The notes: a model not told the origin generated them from the letters alone. Shown: positions 42,695-52,938, numbered from the stretch's first letter. The stretch is 64,000 nt of DNA from Pseudomonas graminis (GCF_002093745.1 NZ_MTSB01000011.1:124001-188000); one strand, 5' to 3'. A program made the numbers and translations.

Positions 42695-42872
42695 GTATCT
42701 CGACGACAACGTTGTGTCTGCCGAGGCGCGCTAATGTAGTCGAAAGCTTTTCCTAACGCAAAACTTTTTTTCAGATTTTTCATGTGGTTAAGCAAATAAA
42801 CGCTTATCGGCCACCAAAAGGCCCGGGCGGGCGATGCGGCCCCGATTCAGCGGGCCGCCTGCCGCGTGTGGA

Positions 42873-43622
42873 TCAGGCGCTGAAGCCGCCGTCGATGGTC
42901 AGGCTGGCGCCGGTGATGAAGCCTGCTTCAGGACCGGCAAGGTAGGCGACGAAGCTGGCAATTTCTTCGCTTGTACCATACCGGGGAAGGGCCATGAGTG
43001 CCTTCAGGCTGTCAGCGAATTCGCCGTGTGCCGGGTTCATGTCAGTGTCGACCGGGCCGGGCTGTACGTTGTTGACGGTGATGCCTTGCGGGCCGAGGTC
43101 GCGGGCCATGCCTTTGGTGAGGCCGATCAGGGCCGATTTGCTCATGGCGTAGGTCGCGCCGCCTGCAAAGGGCATGCGGTCAGCGTTGGTGCTGCCGATG
43201 TTGATGATGCGACCGCCTTCTTCCATATGCCGGGCGGCTTCCTGGCTGGCGATGAACACGCTGCGCACGTTGATGGCCAGGGTTCTGTCGAAGTCCTGCA
43301 TGCTGAACTGATCGAGCGGTGCGATGGCCAGTACGCCAGCGTTATTGATCAGGATATCCAGCCGTCCAAGGGTTTCTGCGGTGGTCTGTACGGCCTGGCG
43401 GATGGCTTTCTCGTCGGCGCTGTCTGCACGAATGGCCAGCGCCCGTCCGCCATTGGCGACGATGCTATCCTGGATCTCGAGGGCGTTGACTTCAGAGCTG
43501 ACGTAGGTGAACGCCACTGCCGCGCCTTCCTTGGCCAGACGGTTGACGATGGCTGCACCAATGCCGCGTGAGCCGCCTTGCACCAACGCCACTTTGCCAG
43601 CGAGTTTAGGGTGTTCGATCAT
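42873..43622 (-). CDS. SDR-family oxidoreductase (3-oxoacyl-ACP reductase type)
   Basis: A 249-residue classical short-chain dehydrogenase. The cofactor loop is VQGGSRGIGAAIVNRL (Gly-x3-Gly-x-Gly variant), NNAG is present in DILINNAGVLA, and the catalytic Ser-Tyr-Lys run is IGSTNADRMPF...YAMSKSALIG. NAD(P)H reduction of a ketone to an alcohol, or the reverse, in the cytosol; substrate unknown. AGGAG precedes ATG. Divergent from the isochorismatase-like gene at 43736. Confidence 0.92.
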   Translation of the reverse strand: MIEHPKLAGKVALVQGGSRGIGAAIVNRLAKEGAAVAFTYVSSEVNALEIQDSIVANGGRALAIRADSADEKAIRQAVQTTAETLGRLDILINNAGVLAIAPLDQFSMQDFDRTLAINVRSVFIASQEAARHMEEGGRIINIGSTNADRMPFAGGATYAMSKSALIGLTKGMARDLGPQGITVNNVQPGPVDTDMNPAHGEFADSLKALMALPRYGTSEEIASFVAYLAGPEAGFITGASLTIDGGFSA

Positions 43623-43735
43623 GATGTTCTCCTTTTGGGCAGGTCTCGGACAGGCCAGAGCCCGTCGACGATTGCGTCCAGAATAGACCCTGATTGCGAT
43701 ACCCTTGCTGAACCAAACGTTCAGATTGAGTGGTT

Positions 43736-44302
43736 ATGAATATTCAAGGCAACAGCGCGTTGATCCTGATCGACCTGCAACAGGGCATCAATCACCCCAG
43801 GCTCGGACGACGCAACAACCCGCAAGCCGAGACGAATCTCGGCGCGTTACTCGACGCCTGGCGGCAGTCGGGGCGTCCGGTGGTACACGTGCGGCATTTT
43901 TCGACCTCGCCTGAATCGGTGTTCTGGCCCGATCAGTCGGGCGTCGAGTACCAGCCGGCGTTCGTGCCGCACGCCGATGAGCGGGAGATGAGCAAGCAGG
44001 TCCCTGACGCGTTTTGCGGATCGTTTCTGGAGATGTGGTTGCGTGCCGACGGGATCAGCCAGGTGGTGATTGCCGGGGTGATTACCAATAATTCGGTCGA
44101 GTCCACCGCGCGCAGCGGCGGCAACCTGGGGTTCGATGTCATGGTGGCGCATGACGCCTGCTTCACGTTTGATCAGCAGGATTTCTTCGGCACGCCGCGC
44201 AGCGCCGAAGAGGTGCATGCGATGTCGCTGGCCAACCTGCATGGCGAATACGCCACGGTCCTGTCCACGGCGCAGATTCTCCAGCGCGCCACTGTCGAAT
44301 AA
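43736..44302 (+). CDS. Isochorismatase-fold hydrolase with Ser in place of catalytic Cys
   Basis: A 188-residue cysteine-hydrolase-fold protein. It has the Asp of LILIDLQQGIN (near residue 12), a Lys in EMSKQVPDAF, and the nucleophile segment GVITNNSVESTARSGGNLGF, in which Ser stands at the position of the usual Cys of T-x-x-C-V-x-S-T. The rest of the fold is intact. The weak ribosome site and an in-frame GTG at 43730 leave the start slightly uncertain. Substrate unknown. Confidence 0.82.
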   Translation: MNIQGNSALILIDLQQGINHPRLGRRNNPQAETNLGALLDAWRQSGRPVVHVRHFSTSPESVFWPDQSGVEYQPAFVPHADEREMSKQVPDAFCGSFLEMWLRADGISQVVIAGVITNNSVESTARSGGNLGFDVMVAHDACFTFDQQDFFGTPRSAEEVHAMSLANLHGEYATVLSTAQILQRATVE

Positions 44303-44317
44303 GCGCCTGGGGTCAGG

Positions 44318-47074
44318 TCACTTACGGGTCTTTTTCGGCGCGGCAGGCAGCGGCGCAAAGAGTGCCTGCAGGTCTTCGTCACGCAGCTTCCAGTCGCCGG
44401 TGGTGCGCCCGTCCAGTACACCGGCGGCCAGCGCCGACTTTTCACGTTGCAGGCGCTGGATCTTCTCTTCCACCGTGCCGCGCGCGATCATCTTGTAGAC
44501 GAACACCGGTTTGTCCTGGCCGATGCGATAAGCGCGGTCGGTTGCCTGATTCTCCGCGGCAGGGTTCCACCACGGGTCGTAGTGAATCACAGTGTCGGCA
44601 GCGGTCAGGTTGAGGCCGGTGCCGCCGGCTTTCAGGCTGATCAGGAAGATCGGCAGCTTGCCGCTCTGGAAGTCATGAATCGGCGTGCGGCGATCTCGGG
44701 TCGAGCCGGTCAGCAGGGCGTAGGCAATGCCGCGCTGTTTCAGTTCTTCTTCGATCAGGCTGAGCATCGAGGTGAATTGCGAAAACAGCAGAATCTTGCG
44801 ACCTTCAGCCAGCAGTTCTTCGAACATCTCCATCAGGCTGTTGAGCTTGCCTGACGTACCTTGTTTGCTGTTGACCGGCATGTCGTGATTGACCAGCCGC
44901 AGGTCGCAGCACACCTGACGCAGCTTGAGCAGCGCCTCCAGAATGATGATCTGGCTGCGCGCCACGCCCTTGCGGGTGATTTCGTCCCTGACCTTCTTGT
45001 CCATCGCCAGGCGCACGGTTTCGTAAACATCGCGCTGTGCGTCGTTGAGGTCGACCCAGTGAATGATCTCGGTCTTCGGTGGCAGTTCGGTCGCGACCTG
45101 TTCTTTGGTGCGGCGCAGCAGGAACGGCTTGATACGCGCATTCAGGTGATGCAGGCGGTCCTGATTACCGTGCTTTTCGATGGCTGTGCGGTAGTTGCTG
45201 TTGAATTCCTTGCTGTTGCCCAGCCAGCCAGGCATCAGAAAGTGGAACAGCGACCACAGTTCACCCAAGTGGTTTTCCAGCGGCGTGCCGCTCAGGCACA
45301 GGCGCTGACGGGCGTTGAGGTTGCGTGCAGCCTGAGCGGCTTTGCTGTTGGGGTTCTTGATGTATTGCGCTTCATCGAGAATCAACACATGCAGCGGCTG
45401 CTTTTCGAGCATGTCCATGTCCCGGGGCAGCAGCGCATAGGTGGTCAGAATCAGGTCGTAGTCCTGAAGATTGCCTGCGTCCTGGTGACGGTTGGCGCCA
45501 TACAGCGCAAGCACTTTCAGGTCCGGGGTAAAGTGCTCGGCTTCGTCCAGCCAGTTGGGAATCAGGCTGGTCGGCATGACCGCCAGCGCGGGGCGGTCGA
45601 GGCGTCCGGCCTGTTTTTCCATCAGCAGGTGAGCCAGGGTTTGCAGGGTCTTGCCCAGGCCCATGTCATCGGCCAGCACGCCGCCGACTTCCAGCTCGCG
45701 CAGTGACTGCATCCAGCTCAGGCCTTCCAGCTGATACGGGCGCAGCGTCGCGTTCAGGCCGTCGGGCAGGCTGACCGGCGCGTCCTTGATGTTGATCAGG
45801 CGCTCGGCGAAGTGGCGCAGACGGTCGCCGCCCTGCCAGGTCAGCGGCAGGTCTTCGAGCTGGGTCAGGCGTGCTGCATCGGCCTTGCTCATGCGCAGCG
45901 CGTTGTTGCCGTCCTGGCGCCAGTAGAAATCACCCAGCGTCGCCAGCACCGGCTTGAGCCGCCCGTAGGGCAGGGCGATCTGCACCGGGCTGCCGCCGCT
46001 CTGGGTGAAGTGGTTGAGCTGCACCAGCAATTGTTCTTCATCGCCGCGCTTGGCCACGGCGGTGGGGCTCATCAGTTCGGGATGGCTGCGGATCAGGTTG
46101 ATCAGAATCGGCAGCAGGCTCAGGCGTTCGCCATTGACGATGATGCCCAGTTCCAGATCGAACCAGTCGCGCTCGGTCTCTTCGTCGATGACCGCATACC
46201 AGTCGTCTACCGGCGTGACGTCGAAGCCGAATTCTTCCTGAATCTCGATTTCCCAACCTTGTTCGCGCAACCGAGGCAGGTCATCGAGCACAAAATGCAA
46301 CCAGGCCTTGTCGTTGGGCAGCTCGTACATGTCGCCGGCGCTGTCAGGCAACGCCTTGCTCTGCCGGGTGGCGACCTTGAAGCCCAGATCGGCCAGTTCC
46401 TGACGCAGTTGCCGCTCCCGTTCGCCCTGACGGCGGATGCGCAGGGTTTCGGTTTCGGTGTGCTCGATGATGTCGCTTTTCTGGTTCACCAGGTCACTGC
46501 CCAGCGAACTGACCAGAATGCTGACGTTGGTCGTGCCGACCGCGTAATGCTTGCCGTAGGCAAATGCCAGTGCGGCGCGGTGCTGGATATGCCGTTGCAT
46601 GCGGCCGTTGCGCGGCTCGTAGGCGCTGAACTCGATACTGGCCAATATCAGCCTGGGGCGAGGCTGCAGGTCATCGATCAAACGCTCCGGCAGCCGGAGC
46701 TTTTGCTCGGTCTGCTGCTCGACCTGGTGCTCTATTTCCCGCTGGTGCGAACTCAGCGCAGCTTGCAGCAGTGGCCGGTTTTCCGGGTCCTGGAGAAACA
46801 GCAGCGCGGCCACGCAATGCTTGCAGTCGTTGCGGACCGGGCACGTGCATTTGCAGGTCAGGTAGTTCTTGTAGCGATCCGGGTCCTTGAACAGCAGGGT
46901 CTGTGTGTAGATTTCCAGACCTGAGCCTCGGCACGCGGTGCGGATGATCTGCGGGCTGGAGTCTTCGAGCACGATGCGTTTTTGCCGGGCGTAGTCGCGC
47001 CCGCGCTCAAGCGTTCGATCATGGAATAAGTCTGTCCAGGCCGAGGCCAGGACTTTTTCGAGAATGGACGACAA
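44318..47074 (-). CDS. SWIM zinc finger / SNF2-family helicase
   Basis: A 918-residue protein. The N-terminal SWIM-type zinc finger (CKCTCPVRNDCKHC, near residue 75) precedes a large linker and a C-terminal SNF2 ATPase. Walker A is DDMGLGKTLQT, Walker B is DEAQYIKN, and the helicase C-terminal domain has SLKAGGTGLNLTAAD and QATDRAYRIGQ. SWI2/SNF2 proteins move DNA-bound proteins or remodel RNA polymerase complexes. The start is a TTG without a clear ribosome site. Function in bacteria is not established. Confidence 0.9.
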   Translation of the reverse strand: MSSILEKVLASAWTDLFHDRTLERGRDYARQKRIVLEDSSPQIIRTACRGSGLEIYTQTLLFKDPDRYKNYLTCKCTCPVRNDCKHCVAALLFLQDPENRPLLQAALSSHQREIEHQVEQQTEQKLRLPERLIDDLQPRPRLILASIEFSAYEPRNGRMQRHIQHRAALAFAYGKHYAVGTTNVSILVSSLGSDLVNQKSDIIEHTETETLRIRRQGERERQLRQELADLGFKVATRQSKALPDSAGDMYELPNDKAWLHFVLDDLPRLREQGWEIEIQEEFGFDVTPVDDWYAVIDEETERDWFDLELGIIVNGERLSLLPILINLIRSHPELMSPTAVAKRGDEEQLLVQLNHFTQSGGSPVQIALPYGRLKPVLATLGDFYWRQDGNNALRMSKADAARLTQLEDLPLTWQGGDRLRHFAERLINIKDAPVSLPDGLNATLRPYQLEGLSWMQSLRELEVGGVLADDMGLGKTLQTLAHLLMEKQAGRLDRPALAVMPTSLIPNWLDEAEHFTPDLKVLALYGANRHQDAGNLQDYDLILTTYALLPRDMDMLEKQPLHVLILDEAQYIKNPNSKAAQAARNLNARQRLCLSGTPLENHLGELWSLFHFLMPGWLGNSKEFNSNYRTAIEKHGNQDRLHHLNARIKPFLLRRTKEQVATELPPKTEIIHWVDLNDAQRDVYETVRLAMDKKVRDEITRKGVARSQIIILEALLKLRQVCCDLRLVNHDMPVNSKQGTSGKLNSLMEMFEELLAEGRKILLFSQFTSMLSLIEEELKQRGIAYALLTGSTRDRRTPIHDFQSGKLPIFLISLKAGGTGLNLTAADTVIHYDPWWNPAAENQATDRAYRIGQDKPVFVYKMIARGTVEEKIQRLQREKSALAAGVLDGRTTGDWKLRDEDLQALFAPLPAAPKKTRK

Positions 47075-47148
47075 GTTTTAAAAGGCCCTACGCCGCAGCG
47101 ATGCTCAAAAGAAAGGGAGCGCCGCAGCGTCCCTTGCGTACGTAAAGA

Positions 47149-47673
47149 TCAAAGGGGAGAAACTTTGATCAGCAACGCGAGGTTGCCATTATCCAGATAA
47201 GTCAGTTCGCCATTTTTCACCCTGGCGGTCTGCTTCAGTCGCTCACTGCTGATGACCACGCCGTGCGGGTCCAGCTGGTTGACCCAGAATTGCGCATCAA
47301 TATCGGTGAAGCGTCCCATGGCGAGGCTCACGGTGCCCTCGATGGGGAAATGCCCGAGCTTTTCCTCGCCGTGGGTCACTGCCATTTTGCCGGGTTCGGC
47401 ACCCACGGTCTGCTGCCAGGCGCGCTGCATCAGCACCTGATAGCTGCCGCTGTCTTGCAGTTTACTCGCCAGGTCCATCAACGCGGGGCTTCGTTCATTG
47501 CTCGAGTCGATCTTGCTGGCGCCGTTGTCCCAGTTTTCAGGCACAAGCTGGCGGGTCGACGCGGGCTCGCCGTTCTGGCGAAACAGCAGGATCTCGACCT
47601 GATACAGGCCGTCTGCGAACGCGGTCGGAGCGACCAGCGTCAGCAGCAGGATCAATGAACGAAACAAACGCAT
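47149..47673 (-). CDS. CsiV-like periplasmic protein
   Basis: A 174-residue protein with a signal peptide (MRLFRSLILLLTLVAPTAFA) and the family pattern YQVEILLFRQNGEPASTRQL near the N-terminus. CsiV-type proteins are periplasmic peptidoglycan-binding factors linked to fimbriae and cell-shape in some Gammaproteobacteria. The start at 47673 has AAGGA upstream. It follows mfd by 11 bp on the same strand, the usual Pseudomonas arrangement. Confidence 0.8.
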   Translation of the reverse strand: MRLFRSLILLLTLVAPTAFADGLYQVEILLFRQNGEPASTRQLVPENWDNGASKIDSSNERSPALMDLASKLQDSGSYQVLMQRAWQQTVGAEPGKMAVTHGEEKLGHFPIEGTVSLAMGRFTDIDAQFWVNQLDPHGVVISSERLKQTARVKNGELTYLDNGNLALLIKVSPL

Positions 47674-47684
47674 GCGTGAATCCT

Positions 47685-50600
47685 TCAAGCAGTTTTCGGG
47701 GTCAGGCGCTCAAACAGCGCTTCGATCGTGTTGAAGCGCTCTTCCGGACGCTCCATAGGCACCATGAATTTGAACAGGGTAGCGCCTTCGAATTTGTAAC
47801 GGTTGGGCTGGCTCTGGATCAGTTTGATCAGCGTCAGCGGATCGACCGGGGTATCGGCCGCGAACTCGATACGTCCACCCTGCGGCCCGGCATCGACTTT
47901 CTTGATGCCCAACTGTTCGGCCTGCAGCTTCAGCAACGTGATGCGCACCAGATGCTTGGTCGGCTCCGGCAGCAGACCGAAGCGGTCGATCATTTCGACT
48001 TGCAGGTCTTTCAGGGCGTCTTCATCCGCCGCGTTGGCAATGCGCTTATAAAGAATCAGGCGGGTATGCACGTCCGGCAGATAAGCTTCCGGAATCAGGG
48101 CCGGCACACGCAGGTTGATTTCCGGTCCGCCGCCCAGTGGCTGATCGAGGTTGGGCTGCTCACCCTTGCGGATCGCCTTGACCGCACGCTCGAGCATTTC
48201 CATGTACAGCGTGAAGCCCACGGCCTGAATCTGGCCGCTCTGGCCGTCACCGAGCAATTCGCCTGCGCCACGGATTTCCAGGTCGTTGGTGGCGAGCACG
48301 AAGCCCGCGCCCAGGTCCTGAGTGTTGGCAATCGCTTCCAGGCGCTTTTCAGCGTCGGGCGTGATCTGCTTGCGTGGCGGGGTCAGCAGGTAGGCGTAGG
48401 CCTGGTGATGACTGCGTCCGACGCGCCCGCGCAACTGGTGTAGCTGTGCCAGACCGAACTTGTCGGCACGCTCGATGATGATGGTGTTGGCGCTCGGCAC
48501 GTCGATGCCGGTCTCGATGATGGTCGAGGCGATCAGCACGTTGAAGCGCTTGTGGTAGAAGTCGCTCATCACCTGTTCGAGATCGCGTTCGCGCATCTGG
48601 CCGTGGCCGATGCCGATACGCGCTTCCGGCACCAGTTCGGCCAGGTCTGCTGCGCATTTCTCGATGGTCTTGACGTCGTTGTGCAGGTAATACACCTGCC
48701 CGCCGCGCAGCAACTCGCGCAACAGGGCTTCCTTGATCGTCGGCTTGTTCTGTTCCATGACGAAGGTGCGCACCGACAGCCTGCGCGCCGGTGGCGTGGC
48801 GATGATCGACAGGTCGCGCATGCCCGACACGGCCATGTTCAGGGTGCGCGGAATCGGCGTGGCAGTCAGGGTCAGAATGTCGACCTCGCTGCGCAACGCC
48901 TTGAGCTGTTCTTTCTGGCGTACGCCGAAACGGTGTTCCTCGTCGATGATCACCAGGCCGAGGTTTTTGATCTTCACGTCATCTTGCAACAGCTTGTGCG
49001 TGCCGATGACGATGTCGATCTTGCCCTCGGCCAGGTCGGCAACGGCGGCGCTGACTTCTTTGGCGGACTTGAAGCGGCTCATGACTTCCACGGTCACCGG
49101 CCAATCGGCGAAGCGGTCGCGGAAGCTGTTGTAATGCTGCTGGGCGAGCAAGGTGGTCGGCACCAGAATCGCGACCTGACGCCCGCCGTGTACGGCAATA
49201 AAGGCTGCGCGCATGGCCACTTCGGTCTTGCCGAAGCCCACGTCGCCGCAGACCAGGCGGTCCATCGGCTTGGGGGCCAGCATGTCGGCGCGCACGGCTT
49301 CGATGGTGGTCTGCTGATCCGGGGTTTCTTCGAACGGGAAGCCAGCGCTGAAGGTCGCGTAATCGGCTTTCGGGTCAGCGAACGCGTAGCCTTCGCGGGC
49401 GGCCCGGCGAGCGTAGATGTCGAGCAATTCGGCCGCCACGTCGCGGACCTGTTCGGCCGCCTTGCGCTTGGCCTTCTGCCAGGTTTCCGAACCCAGACGA
49501 TGCAGCGGTGCCATTTCGTCGTCGCTGCCGGTGTAGCGGGCGATCAGGTGCAGGTTGGCGACCGGAACGTACAGCTTGGCGTCCTCGGCGTAGGCCAGCA
49601 TCAGGAATTCTGCGACCTGATTTTCGACTTCCAGCGTCGCCAGCCCCAGGTAACGCCCGACACCGTGGTCGATATGCACCACCGGTGCGCCTTCGCGCAG
49701 CTCGGTCAGGTTCTTGATGACCGCATCATTGTTGCCGCCATCGGTGCGTTTTTCGCGGCGTCGACGTTGCATGACCCGCTGACCGAACAGCGGGCTTTCG
49801 GCAATCAGCGCCAGGGCCGGTTGTTCAAGCAGCAGGCCGTCGTCCAGTGGCGCGATGGTGATAGCCAGTCGATCTTTGCCGTCGACGAAGTCGAGCCAGC
49901 TGTCCACCGTCTTCGGGCGCAGCTTCAGGCGTTCGAGCAGCTCCAGCAATACTTCGCGGCGCCCGGCAGACTCAGCGGTGAACAGCACGCGACCGGGAAA
50001 TTCATCGAGAAACGTCGACAAGGCTGCCAGCGGCTGGCTGGCCTTGGCTTCGATGGACAGGTCTGGCAGAACCTGCGCCGGAAAGCGTTCGCGTCCGGCC
50101 CCGGCATCGACGTCCTGCTGGCTGGCCACGACGCGCGGCCAGTTTTTCAGGCGCGCAAAACAGTCTTCCACCGGCAAAAACAGCTCGGCCGGGGGCAGCA
50201 ATGGCCGGGCCGGATCCACGCGGCGTTCCTCATAGCGATTGCGCACGTCGTTCCAGAAGTTCTCTGCCGCCTGTTCGATGCCCGGCAGGGAGAACACCTG
50301 AGTGTCCTGCGGCAGGTAATCGAACAGCGTCGAGGTCTCTTCGAAAAACAGCGGAATGTAGTACTCGATACCGGCTGGCGTGATGCCGCTGCTCAAGTCC
50401 TGAAAGATCGGGCTGCGCCGGAAATCGACGTCGAAACGCTCGCGGAAGCGGGCCTTGAACCGGGTGACTTCTTCTTTCTGTAACGGGAATTCGCGAGCCG
50501 GCAACAGGCGCACCGATTCGACCTTGTCGATGGAGCGCTGGGTGTCGGGATCGAAGGTGCGCAGTGTTTCGATTTCATCATCGAACAGATCGATGCGGAA

Positions 50601-51137
50601 CGGCAGCTTGCTGCCCATTGGAAACAGATCGATCAGCGCACCGCGAACGGTGAACTCGCCGTGCTCATACACCGTGTCGACATAGCGATAGCCGCTGGCT
50701 TCCAGACGGGTGCGCATGGCATCTACATCCAGCTTCTGACCGACGTCCAGCACCAGGCTGCTGCCGAGCAGAAATTTGGTCGGCGCGAGTCTGTGTAGGG
50801 CTGTGGTGATCGGTACTACCAAAACGCCATGTTCCAGTTCCGGCAGGCGATAGAGGCTGGCGATACGCTGGGAAATGATGTCCTGATGCGGCGAAAACAG
50901 GTCGTAGGGCAGGGTTTCCCAGTCCGGGAAGTGCAGAACCGGCAGCGTAGGGGCGAAAAACTTCAGCTCTTGCTCGAGCCGCTCGGCGCTTTGGCTGTCG
51001 GCGGTCAAAAGCAGGGTGAAGCGCTTGGCTGCGCTGGCGGCCTCGGCAATGGCCAGGCTCAGTGCTGCACCGGGCAGATTGCCCCAGTGTTGTTTGCCTG
51101 CAGCGGCAGAAAGATGCGGTAGACGCAGAACTGGCAC
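47685..51137 (-). CDS. mfd: Transcription-repair coupling factor
   Basis: Mfd removes RNA polymerase stalled at DNA lesions and recruits UvrA. The 1150-residue protein has the N-terminal UvrB-like region (DLFPMGSKLPFRIDLFDDEIETL), the RNA-polymerase interaction domain, and the RecG-like ATPase with VCGDVGFGKTEVAMRAA, DEEHRFGV and LTATPIPRTLNMA. The helicase C-terminal part has LHQLRGRVGRS. The start is GTG with no strong ribosome site. Full length for the family. Confidence 0.97.
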   Translation of the reverse strand: MPVLRLPHLSAAAGKQHWGNLPGAALSLAIAEAASAAKRFTLLLTADSQSAERLEQELKFFAPTLPVLHFPDWETLPYDLFSPHQDIISQRIASLYRLPELEHGVLVVPITTALHRLAPTKFLLGSSLVLDVGQKLDVDAMRTRLEASGYRYVDTVYEHGEFTVRGALIDLFPMGSKLPFRIDLFDDEIETLRTFDPDTQRSIDKVESVRLLPAREFPLQKEEVTRFKARFRERFDVDFRRSPIFQDLSSGITPAGIEYYIPLFFEETSTLFDYLPQDTQVFSLPGIEQAAENFWNDVRNRYEERRVDPARPLLPPAELFLPVEDCFARLKNWPRVVASQQDVDAGAGRERFPAQVLPDLSIEAKASQPLAALSTFLDEFPGRVLFTAESAGRREVLLELLERLKLRPKTVDSWLDFVDGKDRLAITIAPLDDGLLLEQPALALIAESPLFGQRVMQRRRREKRTDGGNNDAVIKNLTELREGAPVVHIDHGVGRYLGLATLEVENQVAEFLMLAYAEDAKLYVPVANLHLIARYTGSDDEMAPLHRLGSETWQKAKRKAAEQVRDVAAELLDIYARRAAREGYAFADPKADYATFSAGFPFEETPDQQTTIEAVRADMLAPKPMDRLVCGDVGFGKTEVAMRAAFIAVHGGRQVAILVPTTLLAQQHYNSFRDRFADWPVTVEVMSRFKSAKEVSAAVADLAEGKIDIVIGTHKLLQDDVKIKNLGLVIIDEEHRFGVRQKEQLKALRSEVDILTLTATPIPRTLNMAVSGMRDLSIIATPPARRLSVRTFVMEQNKPTIKEALLRELLRGGQVYYLHNDVKTIEKCAADLAELVPEARIGIGHGQMRERDLEQVMSDFYHKRFNVLIASTIIETGIDVPSANTIIIERADKFGLAQLHQLRGRVGRSHHQAYAYLLTPPRKQITPDAEKRLEAIANTQDLGAGFVLATNDLEIRGAGELLGDGQSGQIQAVGFTLYMEMLERAVKAIRKGEQPNLDQPLGGGPEINLRVPALIPEAYLPDVHTRLILYKRIANAADEDALKDLQVEMIDRFGLLPEPTKHLVRITLLKLQAEQLGIKKVDAGPQGGRIEFAADTPVDPLTLIKLIQSQPNRYKFEGATLFKFMVPMERPEERFNTIEALFERLTPKTA

Positions 51138-51341
51138 GGAAGGTCGGGCTCCAGGCGTTGCAACAGGGGCGGCGATTGTAACGGGGGAAGGCGGTGGCTG
51201 TCAGGTTTCCAGCGTTACGGCCTGTATTTACGGGCAAAAATTATGTAGTGCCGGATGATCTGACAGCCGCGCATTGCTCATAAACACTGGCGCGGTCATA
51301 ATGTAGCCCCTTTTTTCAGCCCCTACATGTGGAAGGTTCCC

Positions 51342-52790
51342 GTGACTCAGAAGCCCGACCAGTGTCTTGGTGAATGGATCGATCGTGAAGCGCTCGCCGA
51401 AGCGATGATCCCGCTCATCGGTCAGCTCTACCGCAATAATAATGTGGTGAGCTCGATCTATGGCCGTAGCCTGATCAACCGTTCCGTCATCGCGATTCTC
51501 AAAGCTCACCGCTTTGCGCGTCATCGTCAGTCCGATGCGGTTGAGTTGTCCGTACATGAGACGTTCCCGCTCGTCAAAGCGATGAGCGAGCTCAAACTGG
51601 GTGCCGCTTCGGTGGACCTCGGCAAGCTGGCCGTGAAGTTCAAGACCGAAGGCAATGGCCGCACGCCCGAGCAGTTCGTGCGTGAGGAACTGGCCAGTGT
51701 AGTGGGTCAGCAGGGCACCAGCCCGCGTAAAGGCACCGACGTCGTGCTGTACGGTTTTGGTCGTATCGGTCGCCTGCTGGCGCGGATTCTGATCGAGAAG
51801 ACCGGTGGTGGCGACGGTCTGCGCCTGCGTGCCATTGTGGTCCGCAAAGGTGCGGAAAACGACCTGGTCAAGCGTGCCAGCCTGCTGCGTCGCGACTCGG
51901 TACACGGCCCGTTCGATGGCACCATCACCATTGATGAAGCCAACAGCACCCTCACTGCCAACGGTAACCTGATTCAGGTGATCTACGCCAAGAACCCGTC
52001 CGAGGTGGATTACACCCAGTACGGCATCAAGGACGCCCTGCTGGTGGACAACACCGGTGTATGGCGCGATGCCGACGGTCTGGGCCAGCATCTGGCTTGC
52101 CCGGGTATCGACCGTGTCGTGTTGACGGCGCCGGGCAAAGGCAAGCTGAAAAACATCGTACACGGCATCAACCACGGTGAAATCACCGCAGATGACAAGA
52201 TCGTGTCCGCAGCGTCCTGCACCACCAACGCCATCGTGCCGGTGCTCAAGGCGGTGAACGACAAGTTCGGCATCACCAACGGTCACGTCGAGACGGTTCA
52301 CTCGTACACCAACGACCAGAACCTGATCGACAACTTCCACAAAGGCGATCGCCGTGGCCGCAGCGCCGCGCTGAACATGGTCATCACCGAGACCGGTGCG
52401 GCCACGGCTGCTGCCAAGGCACTGCCTGAGCTGGCCGGCAAGCTGACCGGCAACGCGATCCGCGTTCCAACGCCAAACGTGTCCATGGCCATTCTCAACC
52501 TCAACCTTGAGAAGCCGACTTCCCGCGAAGAAATGAACGAGTACCTGCGCTACATGGCGCTGCACTCGGACCTGCACAAGCAGATCGACTTCGTGAACTC
52601 GCAGGAAGTGGTGTCCACCGACTTCGTCGGCTCGCGTCACGCCGGTGTTGTGGATGCCGAAGCCACCATCGTCAACGACAACCGCGTTGTGCTGTACGTC
52701 TGGTACGACAACGAATTCGGTTACAGCCATCAGGTGGTTCGCGTGATGGAAGACATGGCAGACGTCAATCCGCCTGCGTTTCCACAGTAA
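51342..52790 (+). CDS. Glyceraldehyde-3-phosphate dehydrogenase, long type
   Basis: A 482-residue GAPDH that carries a Pseudomonas-type N-terminal extension of about 125 residues before the Rossmann fold (VVLYGFGRIGRLLARILIEK). The catalytic Cys is in SAASCTTNAIVPVL and the His in VHSYTNDQN; the phosphate site is GRSAALNMVITETGAA. NAD-dependent oxidation of glyceraldehyde-3-phosphate. The GTG at 51342 has GGAAGG just upstream and is preferred over the ATG at 51327. Divergent from mfd. Confidence 0.92.
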   Translation: MTQKPDQCLGEWIDREALAEAMIPLIGQLYRNNNVVSSIYGRSLINRSVIAILKAHRFARHRQSDAVELSVHETFPLVKAMSELKLGAASVDLGKLAVKFKTEGNGRTPEQFVREELASVVGQQGTSPRKGTDVVLYGFGRIGRLLARILIEKTGGGDGLRLRAIVVRKGAENDLVKRASLLRRDSVHGPFDGTITIDEANSTLTANGNLIQVIYAKNPSEVDYTQYGIKDALLVDNTGVWRDADGLGQHLACPGIDRVVLTAPGKGKLKNIVHGINHGEITADDKIVSAASCTTNAIVPVLKAVNDKFGITNGHVETVHSYTNDQNLIDNFHKGDRRGRSAALNMVITETGAATAAAKALPELAGKLTGNAIRVPTPNVSMAILNLNLEKPTSREEMNEYLRYMALHSDLHKQIDFVNSQEVVSTDFVGSRHAGVVDAEATIVNDNRVVLYVWYDNEFGYSHQVVRVMEDMADVNPPAFPQ

Positions 52791-52833
52791 GCGTTGCACC
52801 TCCTGAGTTGTCCGGTCTGACCGGACAGCGCTG

Positions 52834-52875
52834 AAAACGGGCCGAATCCTGTGTAAGCAGGGTTTGGCCCGTTTT
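52834..52875 (+). terminator. Rho-independent terminator
   Basis: AAAACGGGCC and GGCCCGTTTT form a 10-bp stem with a 22-nt loop, followed by GTTTT. Placed 43 bp past the GAPDH stop. A second short hairpin (TGTCCGGTC/GACCGGACA) precedes it at 52809-52827. Confidence 0.75.
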
Positions 52876-52938
52876 GTTTTGCAGCGTGTCATGAGAATCT
52901 GTCAGGCATAGCCCTTTCGGATTCTGGAGCGATCAAGG

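Noticed and set aside
48552..50483. A 643-codon plus-strand open frame inside mfd
   Set aside because: Antisense shadow of mfd, low-complexity His/Gln/Arg composition, no ribosome site or domain.
51228..52892. A 554-codon minus-strand frame over the GAPDH gene
   Set aside because: Shadow of the GAPDH gene; the plus-strand frame has the catalytic Cys and His motifs, this one has none.
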